From Mesaphorura yosii (taxonomy: Eukaryota > Arthropoda > Collembola > Poduromorpha > Tullbergiidae), in the NCBI GenBank assembly GCA_009869945.1, contig WIXG01000230.1, forward strand, positions 1 to 64,000: 64,000 nucleotides of DNA, in the 5' to 3' direction. Positions 1 to 11,718 of this stretch are shown piece by piece. Numbering within the stretch: position 1 is the stretch's first letter; each line of letters opens with the position of its first letter. The notes below the pieces were generated by a model. That model was given only the letters and a program-made list of their open reading frames with translations, was not told where the DNA came from and ran no database searches. The translations under genes and the position numbers were made by a program.

Positions 1-1115
1 TGAATTACAGGTCGTCTGGAGCACGACGGGCACAACCCAGTGCACTAAACCATCGCTTCGAATGTGAGCAAGCACTTTGTCCTTTGGCAGAGCCACGTCA
101 TCAGACAGACTATGAAAGTTATTCCGCATCACATTCAAACTCAAACTGTGTAGGCAGACGAAGACTGGATAACCGAGACCGACTCATTGTAGACACTCAA
201 ATCCGGGGTCCAAATTGAAACGGGCGACATGGATATCGAGTCTAAGCCGCCATATTCTTCCTGATTCTATGCTCAAGTCGGATCCTTCCACTCGCATCGA
301 CACCCACACGTAGCTCGTGAATGGTCCACGAAATTCTGAACCATCAGAGTACACGAATCAGAGCATACTGGGCTCATTGTCCTTCATTTCTGCGGCGTTT
401 CTTATTTCCTACCAAGGTGAAGACGTTCAGGACAGTCAATCCGAGTGTTACGACGACGGGGTCGCTGTAATTCTTGACAGGTCGAGCAAGAGCGCTGACA
501 CTGACAGCGACGCTCTGCTCGTCCCCAACAAAGGCGCCCGGGAAGAGGTTTTCATAAAGTCTCCGGCTGCCCTCATCCCCATTCAACCACGAAACAGTGA
601 GCCAAAATCATGACTCCAGGTTGGAAGAAATGAAGTATTGCTCGGCGTAAAATTTTCCGATTCGAGTGCTATTCCATTTATAGTTTAAAACGAAAATTCA
701 TGCAGAGAATGGGGAAAACAACGCGTGTAACATATGAATTAATACGGTCCGGCCAATCCCCAGTTAAATTATCCCACTTCACGGGATAACTTAACTATGG
801 TGCCTCAGATGCATATGGCACTTCAACTGGTTAAAGATTATAAATCCTGGCAGACCTCGTAAACATTAATCTTGTTTAGTCACAGCATTTCATTTTGCCA
901 CGTCCATCGTTACACATTTCATGACTGATTGCATAAATAACCTCAATGATGAGGTATCATTTATACTACCACACGTATCCATTCCGCATAAAGGTTGCAT
1001 TGTCATTGAGCCAATTGAGCCAGATGTTATCATCTGTCAAGCTGAAGGCCGAGATCTTGCTGAATGCAAGTAATTATTAGAAACCGCCGTGATTCCAGTC
1101 TCTCAGCTTCTCAGA
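1..1115. other. No gene recognised
   Basis: I see only short open frames on both strands here, none with a recognisable domain, signal peptide or convincing splice structure. The stretch could hold the end of a gene lying to the left of the window, but nothing supports that directly. Confidence 0.4.
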
Positions 1116-1836
1116 ATGAACGTCCAACGGATAAGTTTCAGGAGTTTCTATCACCTCGGCCGCAATGTTTGGCACCGAGCGCTCAACAGCAGTGTCAAAG
1201 ATGCGAACCAGATTTTTAAGCCTGCCTTGAGCACGGGCTCACCACAACGATTGCTTTTGACAGCGGCGCACCGCGACGATTTACACTGGCGTAAACTTTC
1301 TACCTATTTCGAAACGCTGGCAATCAGGGAAGGGCTTGATCCATCACAATTCCAGTACTGATCGTGACGAGCTCCATTTTTATGATGGACGAGATTGGAG
1401 CCACAGCACACAGCCGCAGGGCGAACAGAAGCGTAAGTTTTTTTCATTTCACTGGCTCCATGCACTAAACTTGCTGACGATCGAATTTATGTCTAAACAG
1501 CTGAGTGGCTGCTTGCGCACAGAAAATGTACGTGTACGGCCGATGGGGCAATCCGACCCGCGACAGTCTGGAGCATCCATAGACATGTATGTCTATGGGA
1601 GCATCTCATTGCTTTCTTATTCTAGGAAGGGCGCGCGCTCACGTTTTGAATCACTCAAAGACATTAGGCTTCGAGAGCAGCGATACTTCGCAGTTTCCGT
1701 CGTGGCTCCGCGTCCAGAATTCGTAAATAGTAATCAAATAATGGAAGATGAAAGGAAGGCGAGGCAGGAGCAGCGCCTCGGAGATTATTTTGGACTTAAA
1801 GGATGGAGCACGACCGTTCGGATGGAATGTAAATAG
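1116..1836 (+). CDS. Hypothetical three-exon protein (unrecognised)
   Basis: A model with exons 1116-1290, 1356-1432 and 1501-1836 keeps frame throughout (phases 1 and 0) and gives 195 residues. Splice sites are usable: GTAAAC with TTCCAG for the first intron, and GTAAGT with AACAG for the second. The N-terminus is rich in Arg, Ser and aromatic residues with few acidic ones, which would fit a mitochondrial presequence, but this is weak. The C-terminal part is highly charged, with a Glu/Lys/Arg-rich helix-like stretch. I recognise no family. The second exon can also be read in another frame, so the protein sequence is uncertain. The model rests only on phase-consistent splice signals and could be chance. 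Confidence 0.25.
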
Positions 1837-2900
1837 AAATATTTGCATTGCTCTACTATACAAAAATAAAAAAAAGATGTTTACGACCATCATCGCACCA
1901 CCCGGCATGTGATAATGACCCAGTGAGGGCCAAAGGCGCAATTTGGCATGACGCAAAACGCGAATTAAACAGGAACTCGAGTCAAGGCCGGCAGAATTCT
2001 GTAGGTGTGATTAGCACGGCGGAATTAGCGACACGCAGTTCGGCTTTTGTTGTTGTCTCATTTGTCAATAAATCGTTCATCGCATATCTAGTATGAAGTC
2101 AAGTCCGAGGCGGCCTACGTGCGGATGAATTAGGTGGAATGTGTGGGACGAGAGGACGACCCGAAATGAATGGTTTTGCGTGCATCGTTATTCATTTTTA
2201 CCTGATTTCACCGAATGCTATCGAATTACTAGCCATATTCACAGTCAACTACCACAAATATGGTCGGAATTAAGTAGAATCCAATGCATGATCCAGTACT
2301 TGTGCTTACTACATCAGCCCACATGTCTCGAATTATTGTGAAAAATCTTATTGAGTACTGGCGATTGTGAATTCGCAACCGACAAACCGTAATAATTCTC
2401 CGAAAAACTTGCAAAACTTTTATTATTATGCAAGAGGGTCTGATTCCACTAAATGCTCAATCACAATACAACTGTACATTGCCATTTTGCAATTTGCATG
2501 TTGGTTGCTAATATTGACATAGCTAGGCTATAACTTTCACCGCGATGGCATGCCCGCAACACTGCATCTCGAATTTTCAAAGTTACCACATACCAGACAA
2601 GACTAGTTTCAGTGTCTAGACAGTTCAAATATAGTACTCAATGCACAATCTGCAAAAATAGTGCAAATCGACAAACGCCAGCACAATACTTTCGACCACC
2701 CACAGTCAAACTTGAAACCGGTCGTCTCATAATTCTAAATCGCGACAGTGCCTGCAGCAAATGTCTTTATTTCAATAATTTTATCAATGACAAAAGGGCT
2801 GGCGAATTTAATATAGAGGCTGATTAGCGGTAACAATGCTGGACACACCGACGCTGACGTTCTGTGTGTCATACTTTCACCCGATTCCGCCTGAGCTTTC
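1837..2900. other. No gene recognised
   Basis: AT-rich sequence with short frames only. Nothing supportable seen. Confidence 0.4.
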
Positions 2901-3775
2901 TCAGAACGTCTGGCCCGTTGCCTTGTACTCCTCCGGGTATCGCTTCATGTGCGCCACGTAATCCGACTCCTCCCATGCTTCCAGCATGCAAGGAATTCCA
3001 AGGTCTTTCCAAATTCTTATCACGACCTCAATTCGGTCCAAAGTCGATATCGTATATCCTGTTTCGAGTTCAAGAATAACTCCTGTACCTTCAGTGGCGA
3101 ATTAATAAAGTAGTCATGTGACTCGTAGTACTTGGTGGACACAAAGTAGAACTAAACATGAAAGTCCACGTACGCTTGCAGCACGCGTTGGAGCATCTCC
3201 ATCCCGGGCTTGTGAAAAACGGTCTTCGAAATGCCCAGCGCTACGCCGTTGACGTCGAACACAGAATCCCAGATTTGAACTTTGATCGTGCTAATTAGAT
3301 TTTGATATTTGGTCGGATCGTGCATGAAACATTTGAACATCTCTCCAAACACATAGCCGCCTAACAAGAACCCATGTACGAGCTTCCTTTCATGTGTGCT
3401 TGCGGTCAGACCTGGCAAGATCTCGCGCTCGTTCACAGCGACGCATTTGGACGGCCACAGCAAGTACCATGGTCTGACCTGAACGGTGAGGACGTCGTAG
3501 CCTTGATCCAGGTAGAACACAGCATACTTGCTGATGTGCTTGGACTCGGCCATCAACTAACAGAGGAGGACAACGAGTGGGCGATAGTTGCGGTTGGTCA
3601 ATTCTGTCTGTGGTCTGGTGTCGGTGTCGGAGGTGTACAAACATACGGCTGGCGAAATCTTCACAATAGCGATGTGTTCACGCAATGACTGGCACGTTGC
3701 GAAAGTGCATGATGGCGGTCGACGGTAGTTGGCAGCGGTGTACACCAAACCCAACGAAAAGAGTCTGGCTCTCAT
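2901..3775 (-). pseudogene. TMEM53-like (DUF829) pseudogene
   Basis: The minus strand reads as a TMEM53/DUF829 alpha/beta-hydrolase-like protein. Recognisable pieces are a beta strand followed by a helix (PLVVLLC, stop, LMAESKHISKYAVFYL), the VRPWYLLWPS segment, the nucleophile-elbow region HGFLLGGYVF, the IWDSVFDVNG segment and a C-terminal part ending in YVAHMKRYPEEYKATGQTF. The frame is broken three times. A TAG at 3557-3559 lies where the family usually has Trp. A second TAG lies at 3152-3154, and a one-base shift near 3089-3092 separates the tail from the body. The elbow also has Leu where members have Ser. There are no introns, so this is either a retrocopy or a decayed single-exon gene. 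Family assignment is from remembered conservation pattern. Sequencing error could explain one break but hardly all three. Confidence 0.7.
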
Positions 3776-4538
3776 CAGTATTTGATGGCAATAGGGCGAG
3801 TAGTCAATATTTGTTCAGCTTTTCAGACTTTGGGTTTTAAGTTCAAGGTTCGAGTGCTGGAGTTGGCAGGCCTATTCCTGAATACGCGGCAAATATTCAT
3901 GGGTTCATTCGTCATCCGAATTCGTATGAATGGTGGACTATTTTGCGCCTGAGACTGAATTGTTAACGAAGTCTTAGAAATCCACTGCTGCCCACTGGGA
4001 AAATGTTTGGATGGAACATGAACCATGATCATTGATGGGTGGCCAATGTCCAGCCATCATCTCGTCAAAAACTACGGCGTTTTTCAGCCGTTTCTCAGAC
4101 TTATTCACTGAATGGATAGAAGGATTTGAGTGTGTTGGAGTACAGCAGTAATTCATCTAGTAATTGCGTTATTTCAACCGCCCAAAGTCCAAATCTGAAC
4201 TTGTCTTCATAAATATTTACTTTGCTCTCAACCCTCAGTCGCCGTATCAATGAGATGGTGTAAAATTAGACAAAATTGTACGCATTTTGTTGGACTTTGA
4301 CTGAATCGGCTATGAAAGATGTAAAGGTTACTGGCTCATGTCCCTGGCAGGTGTTTTGCTTTTGTTGACAATGTTACGATCGTATTACTAATTTCATCAA
4401 ATCCGGCGGAAGGAAAGAGTCCTACACAAGTCGTAGTTAAAATGCGTGAATTATGGCAAGTGTCGAAATGCGTGCGATGACCTTTTATAGATGCTTTTAA
4501 AGGTTTATGCAGTATGCCGGCCTGCGGACAATTTTAAG
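3776..4538. other. No gene recognised
   Basis: Intergenic, only shadow frames. A TTTATAG stretch at 4484-4490 could serve the small frame that follows. Confidence 0.4.
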
Positions 4539-4676
4539 ATGGAAGCTTTACTTAAGATTTGTTTACAATTACTGTCATGCTTTTTGCTCATTCTTGCCTC
4601 GTCGAGAACGTGCGTGCAGGGCGTGCACGCGCGAAAGATCCCACGCAAGCCTGAAGGAAAGCACAAACAAAATTGA
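4539..4676 (+). CDS. Possible small secreted cationic peptide
   Basis: A 45-residue frame starts with a convincing signal-peptide shape: Met-Glu-Ala, then a Leu/Ile/Cys/Phe-rich core of about 20 residues ending near VQG. A short strongly basic tail of about 17 residues follows (Lys/Arg/His rich, with two prolines). A weak TATA-like TTTATAG lies about 50 bases upstream. No AATAAA signal is evident close downstream. It could be a peptide precursor, the first exon of a longer gene, or chance. No homologue is recognised. Confidence 0.3.
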   Translation: MEALLKICLQLLSCFLLILASSRTCVQGVHARKIPRKPEGKHKQN

Positions 4677-5639
4677 ATGACGAAATAAGTGCTCAGAAGT
4701 AACGGAATATAATGGGAAGCGTGCGAATGGAATGGAATGTTTATTCTAAAGGTAAAGGAAAACAAGGAACCACACGGAACTTGTTTCACAGACTCATCTT
4801 GAGAGTTGTGTCTGACACAGAATGCTATTGTTTATAGCGGTTCCTGTACGAACAGGAAGGAGAAAGTTTGTCCACGTGCGGGAGGACTCACGTAAGAGAC
4901 AGGCAGCGGAAAAGAAGGAAGAAAGCCCACACGAATATTTCTACCTTTCCTGCCTGCGCACTGCCGTATTAAAGTAACGGTCCTGACGCTCGTACTCTGC
5001 GCCCACAAAGCACGGTAGTTTTGGTCCGAAATTCTTTTGAACTGTGTTACGTACTTGCCGGTCGTAACGGAACTTCGGCGACTTGGTGTTTACAAAAGAA
5101 ATTTATTCCGAGATAAACACTTGAGATAGCTTCCATGCCCTGAACAGCGTGTGCTGAGAAATCATATCGAAAGATAGCAATAACGCTAAAATGTATGAAA
5201 ACACGCAATAAATTTCTCGCTCGGGACGGGTTTTCATAATCCTCGTGCCGTGCCGTGGCCTCAAGGCTGAGCTGAGCTGAGCACAATCGTTAGTATTATT
5301 TTATGCAGCGTCATCTGCATGCGTCGTTGTCATTTCATAATTCATGACTTACAAGGCACGGGCTCTTGTTATCTTCCGTCGAAAGTAATTTGAGTGCGCC
5401 AGGCAAGAGTCTGCTCGTAAATTCCCTACGCGTTTCATTTGTGGACTCGTAAAACTTAACCAAAAATATTTGGACAGAATTGTAAGTCGTTGTTGCTGGA
5501 ATTGGGATATTGGGAACTAGCTCTCTGATCAAAGAAAAGAACCGAACCGTTTGCAAAAATGCCATTGTCATTTCTTAGAGCTGAGTTATGTTTGGACAAG
5601 TGCTGCACACTCAAAATGGTAAAAGACAAAGTACCCTAA
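4677..5639. other. No gene recognised
   Basis: Only short frames on both strands without recognisable features. Confidence 0.4.
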
Positions 5640-5981
5640 CTATATTAAGCTCTGACTCAAGGCGCATGCCTTCTTAGAAAGGAACATATCCGAAATACTT
5701 GGAAAAATTCGACGTCGCAGGCACCAACTCGACAGGGCCAACGCAATGAAAGTTGACATTGACATTTCAGCAGTGGGACATGGGAGTACTGCAGCAGACG
5801 TCAGACGCGTCCATGTCCAATTAAAATTAATTTGGACTCCATTGTCACTTTGACTGGCTGTGCTTTCGATAGCAAATTCACGACGCAGACGATAATATTT
5901 ACATTCCATGTGCGCTCGCACTTCGCAGTTGCCAAATACCAATTGCAAACAAAGACAACCTAAAAATAGTAATAGCCTCAT
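5640..5981 (-). CDS. Possible small secreted protein (unrecognised)
   Basis: Starting at the internal ATG (5979-5981), the frame gives 113 residues beginning MRLLLFLGCLCLQLVFG, a good signal peptide, followed by a Cys-containing mature part with Asn-Trp-Thr near the middle. Two TATA-like elements lie just upstream on this strand (6002-6010 and 6021-6027); the farther one fits a short leader. The annotated stretch may extend past a real splice site, because the last 60 residues look less protein-like. No family recognised. Confidence 0.35.
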   Translation of the reverse strand: MRLLLFLGCLCLQLVFGNCEVRAHMECKYYRLRREFAIESTASQSDNGVQINFNWTWTRLTSAAVLPCPTAEMSMSTFIALALSSWCLRRRIFPSISDMFLSKKACALSQSLI

Positions 5982-7011
5982 TATCGTTGCAATGACGCCG
6001 CTTTTTATACGAGCGCTTCTATTTATAAAGTGAGCCACTCATATTTATTGAGACCCGAAGTCGAAGTCAGGAGTGCGGTGGACAGGACGTCGTACTAATT
6101 AATAGGAACTTATTTCTTCATTAATTAAAACATAATTAAAAAGCGTTTAACTGTAGCTGAATGCAGGCACGGCGAGCAATGGGAGAAGGCTCAGCCTAAA
6201 TTTTTGTCGGGCGCTTGCGTCAACTGGCAGCCTCTGAAGCGTTAAATATGGAACAAGTGAGATCTCAAGTATTTGTGATGAATAAAATACGTGGCTACAG
6301 AGCGAGCTGCCTGCAAGAACGTCCTAGTTAATTAATACACGCGCGTCTCAACACGATGGATGTAGGTTGGGTAGGGCAGTCAGGATTCTTGCCAGTAATG
6401 GTAGCCGGTCGTTACCCGAGCATGAATTAAACTTTTGCCCTTTCAAGCCACGCACGTGGAAAAAGAACGTCGAGATTCCAATGAAAGCCTGGAATGGAAT
6501 GGTCCACAATATTCTGTCAAGGTAATTCTCTGCAAGCAGTATAAAGAGGAAAGGAGTGGCGGCTCGTAACCAAACCCAATTACCGATGAGAGAGCATGAA
6601 CAGTTTTTGTGCACTATGAAATAGATTTAAATCGAAACTTACAATACACCTGAAAATACAATAACAGCATTGATCCAAGAATTCCGACATACTTTGGTTT
6701 GCTGCTCCTGAAAATGTAAGTAGCTGGTCCCAATTATGCAATACCTGCGAAATGTTGTCGACATTTCCTCATTACCCACTTCCAGGAATGGAGAGAAAAT
6801 GGCTTTGATGAAAAAATCCTCCAGAATTCGCACTTACAGAATTTTAAAATTAGCACAATGTGTATGGTATGAAGGTAAATGGATCTTGTCAATTCTTTGA
6901 GTGCTCCTCTGCCACTTGTCGCTATCAATTCGCATGTCTGCTCCTTATCACTACTTATGGGGTTGATTGGCATTCTAGGTTCTATGCACTTCAGCTCACA
7001 TAAAAGCAGGT
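5982..7011. other. No gene recognised
   Basis: Several hydrophobic minus-strand frames (6348-6614, 6734-6973) occur, but I could not join them into a phase-consistent gene or match them to a family. Confidence 0.4.
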
Positions 7012-7018
7012 TATAAAA
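7012..7018 (+). promoter_or_regulatory. TATA box of the SGNH hydrolase gene
   Basis: TATAAAA lies about 95 bases before the chosen ATG, consistent with a leader of roughly 65-70 bases. Confidence 0.5.
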
Positions 7019-7110
7019 TCCTGTGGAATTCCGTGAAAGAGGTGCGTAAAATCAATCCTATTTGCCTAATACTTCTACTGTTCTTTGGTTCCTTCAGTTT
7101 TGCAGAAAAC

Positions 7111-7901
7111 ATGGGTCGCTCTATAATATCAGTTGTTTTCTTCGCAATCTTGGCCGCTGTAAACAGTAAGTCGAGCCATTACCCTCATTATTGCATTTTG
7201 AATTTCATTTTATCTCAAACCGCACTTAAATTACAGCTCAGAAGCCTTGGGAGCCAGCTCCCGTCCCTGAGCAATGGTGGATGGAACGCCACAACCAATT
7301 TGTAAAGAATACACGTGAAAATGGCCAAAACATTAACATCGTCTTCATTGGCTCGTCCAGCATTGAGTACTGGGGCAGTGCTGGCCTTGAAATTTGGAAT
7401 TCCAAGTACGCACTTCTCGGAGCCGTCAATTACGGAATTGGTGGTGACAGGACTGAACACGTTCTCTGGCGCATAAACAACGGCGAAATCGACGGCCTCA
7501 ACCCAAAAATGGCTGTGATTTACATCGGATCCAATAATGTGCCAGCCAACGGGAACAACACTGAAGTCGCAATGGGAATCACGGAAGTGATCAATACATT
7601 CCGTGTCAAATTACCGGGAACACGACTGCTGTACATGGGGGTATTCCCTCGAGGAGACATTGCTCCCATTGACGCCACGTTCACACGAATTCTGGCCATC
7701 AACGATGCAGTTTACGGCATGGCACACGACAATGTCATGTCAAACATTCTTAACATTTTCTGGGATCTTGCGGCTTCAATGGGCCAGATTCACGAGGAAA
7801 TGTATCAAGGAGATAGGTTGCACTTGAGCACTCTGGGCTATCGGCAATGGGATACGTCAATGAATGAAACGTTCTACAGGTTGTGGAATGCGAGCAACTA
7901 A
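7111..7901 (+). CDS. Secreted PAF-acetylhydrolase IB alpha-like SGNH hydrolase
   Basis: Exons are 7111-7165 and 7237-7901, giving 239 residues. The first 18 residues form a signal peptide (MGRSIISVVFFAILAAVN), interrupted by the intron just after it. The body is an SGNH/GDSL hydrolase most like the catalytic subunits of platelet-activating-factor acetylhydrolase IB. Block I is IVFIGSSSIEYWG with the nucleophile Ser near residue 59, then a glycine block (NYGIGGDRTEHVLWRI), an IYIGSNN block holding the oxyanion Asn, and D211-x-x-H214 near the C-terminus. Mammalian PAFAH1B2/3 are cytosolic, so a secreted single-domain form probably acts as an extracellular esterase; its substrate is unknown. AATAAA lies at 7947-7952. 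A TATA box is at 7012. Confidence 0.88.
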
Positions 7902-7952
7902 CCGACACGTTAAAGAGTGTATACAGAAAGCTGTACATTGACATTCAATAAA

Positions 7953-8477
7953 AGCTGCATTAATTTCATCCAAAATTATACATTTCACAGTTTGACCACA
8001 AGAATCACATTGGGCACTTCCGATCCTCACTTCTCATCTGCATTTACAAATGCTGCATCAAGCATCGCAGACAGACGAGGCGACCCTGTCGACTTGGACC
8101 AAAAAGATGTATGAAGTTTCTCACTTCTTAGCACAGACGCGGACCGGAGAACAGCTGAGTTGTGTTGTGGCTTTGCTTATGACTATGACTCACTTTCAAA
8201 ACTTCTGCCAGAAAACTCCAATAAATCTTGGCATTCTGAATATTATTGACTTTAGCTCGGCCTGAAACTCAATATCTCCGGCTTAAGTGTGCAATTGGTA
8301 ATAATATTGGCATTGGCTGAACCCGTAATAAATTACTCAGGATGCAGTTTCATTTTAGTTAAAGTGATCGAACTCTAAGTTGCTAGCGGGCAGGGAATTA
8401 TTATATCTTCAAAAGACGCATAGACTCTAAGGCCTAAGGAACGTCCATTCAGACTCAATTACATCGAAGATAGCATC
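7953..8477. other. Intergenic, nothing seen
   Basis: Follows the polyadenylation signal of the hydrolase; only short frames. Confidence 0.45.
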
Positions 8478-9735
8478 ATGCCCTCCTCCGAAGTTGAAGC
8501 CACAGACTCAGACAATCCAGATCACGATGAAGCGTATGAAGACACGCTTAAGCTGCTTCAACAATATAAAGTCCTTCGTCAGAAATCAATTGAAGTAGAC
8601 GAGTATTTTGATTTCGACGACGGCGATGAAGGCGAGGACACCGGAAGTGGAAGCGATTTTCTCACTGAAGACGAGCCAAGAGGCGTGCTGCTACGTCGCC
8701 AGCAGGTAAATTATATCGAATACATGAACTATTAGACTCAAAGTGCTTAATACTTTGTCTAGACTAGTACAGGACATACGATACTCAGCTATCATTTTCA
8801 TTGATTGATTGGACAGGCCTTCGATACGACAAAGGAAAAGAAGGAGCCAGATCCTCGGCTTGTGAGCCAATCTCCGAGTGTAGACACGGACCCGGAGGAG
8901 AGCAGGGAGCAGAAAACCTACATTTATATCAACACAATCCCGATCATCGGTGCCATATATGGAATCGGTCGCCTGATTGTGAAATACAGGCAACGAGACT
9001 GGGACGAAGTCAAGCAGACCAAATGGAAAATAATCAAGAATATGCTGACTACACTGACCCTTGTTGCTAGTGCCCTTCTTGTGCCAATGAGGAAAAGAGA
9101 AGTAATTTATGCGGCTGTGGCCACTGGATTCTTGGAAGGGATCACTGATACGTTGGTGGACTACTATCTCCTACCTCGACAAGGTGAGAATAACTTGCTT
9201 TTGACATGGTTGCTGTTTGCCGGTGCATCTAATTAAATATCGATTTTTACCTTTCCAAAATGCAGAAAGGTTTGAAACTCCTCTCGAAGAATTGGTGTTC
9301 AATATCATGTGCCAAACTCCAATAGTCGGTGTTATTTATAACACATTTCGGATCATAATCTTTTTGTTTAATCGAAATGTGGAAATGATCAAGAAAACAT
9401 TATGGGGATTGAGTGTCAGCTGTATTACAACAGGCTTGACTCTAATAACAATTATCAAGTTCAGTCTGAAAGCGACAGGATCCATCCCTGTATCAGTATT
9501 CTCAAAATCTGGCCAACTAAAGGTGGCCTCTGCTCTCGTGGAGAAGGGTGCGACAGCTCCAATCATAAAAGCTGGCAAATCTTTGGCCCGTAAGGAAGGA
9601 CGAAAGTTGAAGCGAAAGCTGAAGAAACAATTGGCAGAGCTCAAGCAAAAGATCGACAAGAATATGGAGAACTTTAGTGATGATCATCCGAGAGTCAAGT
9701 TGAGAAAGAAGTTCAGGAAGCTCCTAGAATCGTAG
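8478..9735 (+). CDS. Unrecognised membrane protein with a duplicated P-I-[IV]-G-x-I-Y motif
   Basis: Exons are 8478-8705, 8817-9183 and 9266-9735 (phases 0 and 1), giving 354 residues. Residues 1-75 are strongly acidic (many Asp/Glu) and probably disordered. From about residue 115 there are two copies of one module. The first has NTIPIIGAIYGIGRLIVKY, a charged stretch and W, then a hydrophobic segment near 155-185. The second has QTPIVGVIYNTFRIIIFLF, again a charged stretch and W, then a hydrophobic segment near 245-265. Residues 295-354 are very basic (runs of Lys/Arg with Leu spacing), suggesting an amphipathic or coiled-coil helix. I know no named family. It looks like an integral or membrane-associated protein with acidic head and basic tail. 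AT-rich 3' sequence follows. Confidence 0.75.
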
Positions 9736-10110
9736 TGGGGTCACCTATAAGCATTGGCTAACCCTCTCAAAAGGAATAGTTGCACCATAAGCCAATATTC
9801 GTCTGTTACGTATAGTAGCAATTTTGCAGAATTTGTTCATGTCATGTGCAGCAAAAAAAAGCAATAATAATCATATTTTAGACTGTTGACTGTAATGTAA
9901 TGCGTATCTGCACGGCGGTTCATGATATGAAAAGGTTAGACTAGACTTCCTTCTAGGACTTAAAGAGGGCGAGTGTAGTGTGTGGTGAATTAATCACTTA
10001 AATTTGGTTTTGCGGTTAAATAAGACTCAAAGAAATCCCAATGCCTCTTTAATTATTCATGTACTTAGAAGGCGTTCATGTTGAGTTCTCAGGCAAGCTC
10101 AGCCGTGCTT
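9736..10110. other. Intergenic with methyltransferase promoter
   Basis: No gene. A TATATT element at 10111-10116 lies about 50 bases before the next start codon. Confidence 0.4.
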
Positions 10111-10165
10111 TATATTTGACCACCTGCATTCGAGAAACAAACGAAAGGTCTTCAAGAAATTCAAG

Positions 10166-11191
10166 ATGCCGAATAATTACGCTGAGATATTTAACACCAG
10201 ATTTGATTTTTACCGTGACCAAGTCCAAGTAGGTCTACCAGCCTTACTGGCTGCCATTCCCTGGAACAATGAGACTGGTGAAAATATTCTCGACTTTGGC
10301 TGCGGAACTGGAAGAATGGGCAAAGAGTTCCTCGAGTCGCGCGTTGAGGGCAAGACAAAAATTTACGGAGTTGACATTTCCGAGAGTATGATCAAGTACG
10401 CGAAGGAGCAGTTCCAGTGGCCAAACGTGGAGTATGTGCTGGGGGACTTCTTGGATGACGATGTCCCGTTGAAATACATCAAGTTCGACAAGGTCTTTGC
10501 GATTTACAGCTTGAAGTTCGTTGCAGATGAACGGTAAGACAGGATAGATGTGGCTTCGATAACATGGGATTGATTTCGCATGCCAGCGTGAATTATGATT
10601 TTGCCCGATTGCAGCGCGTACATAGAACAGATGTACAATCAACTGGTTCCTGGAGGGTACATGATTCTGATTGACTTTATTGATACACCACGCTTCGATC
10701 TTCATGCTCATCTTCAAGAACATCCGGAGTGGGAGGAACATGGAAAGGTAAACGAGTTAATTCCATTCCATTATCATTTGAGCAGCAGAGCAGATTCAGC
10801 AACATTTTGTCTTTGTCTTTGTTAATTCCAGAAACTGAAGGTGCCGGATTTCCACGGGGCGGATCCTGAAGTATGCAGAGTGTCAATCCACAGACTGTTG
10901 CTGGAATCTGTGGGATTTAAGATTCAGGAGCGCAGCACCACAACAGGATCAGTCGTATTTCCGAACGAGGACGTTCTTGCCAAGTATGTCATGTCGCTGA
11001 ATCCACACGTTCACGAAACTCATTTGAAAGACGACGAGGAGCACGGAAAGCTGCAAGGCACAATTGGAGAGTTTTGGGCCAATTTTGAAGAAAAAGCCAA
11101 ATCAGGTGGAGATAAGGTGAAGAAAACTGCAGACGGGCAGTACGAGTGCTTTGGAACGACTGTCTTTCTTCTCGCCCAGAAACCACGATAA
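10166..11191 (+). CDS. Juvenile hormone acid O-methyltransferase-like methyltransferase
   Basis: Exons are 10166-10533, 10615-10747 and 10832-11191 (phases 2 and 0), giving 286 residues. It is a class I SAM-dependent methyltransferase. Motif I is ILDFGCGTGRMG (residues 41-52), an acidic residue ends the second strand (YGVDISESM), then LGDF, and a post-motif NQLVPGGYMILIDFI. The length and N-terminus (a YAEIFN...FYRD helix leading into motif I) fit arthropod JHAMT-like proteins, which methylate farnesoic or juvenile hormone acids. JHAMT-like paralogues are often numerous and not all act on hormone, so the substrate is uncertain. No signal peptide, so probably cytosolic. AATAAA at 11239-11244; TATA-like element at 10111-10116. 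Confidence 0.75.
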
Positions 11192-11244
11192 ATTGAGCAA
11201 ATTGATATGAACTATCCGTATGAATAACTAATTTGAGCAATAAA

Positions 11245-11718
11245 TTAGAATTAGAAGCCAAAGTTTTTTGTTGACATACACATGAATGAACTGAATGAAT
11301 TCGATACACTTTCAGGCTTCGAAGTAAAGTTAATATTGCCGAGTTTAATCTCAATGTCAAGTTGATACAAATAATTTACCTTAAGTTTCGTCACTCATAC
11401 ACTGAATATGGCTAAACAGTAAAAAAAAATTGATAAGTGTAGTTGTACTGACAGTAACGTCGTAGAGAATTGATATTTCATTCCAGGGCTTGATTATTGA
11501 ATCTCGTTCTAAATACGGCAAGTAGTCATGCTTCAGCTAACTGATCTAAATGTGTAGTCTGAATATCCTAACTTGATTCTATTACAGTAGTACCACAAAT
11601 ACGTTAGTAAATACGAGTATACCAACTAAGAAACGAAAAAATTGCCCCTCCACGTGTCAATATTCAAGTCAGTTGTAGTGCCGCGCTCTATTCACTATCA
11701 TTTTTACCTACGCTGAAC
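11245..11718. other. Intergenic between convergent genes
   Basis: AT-rich stretch between the 3' ends of the methyltransferase (+) and the F-box gene (-). No gene seen. Confidence 0.45.

Noticed and set aside
6348..6973. Hydrophobic minus-strand frames that might form a small membrane protein
   Set aside because: No phase-consistent splice model or family match could be built.
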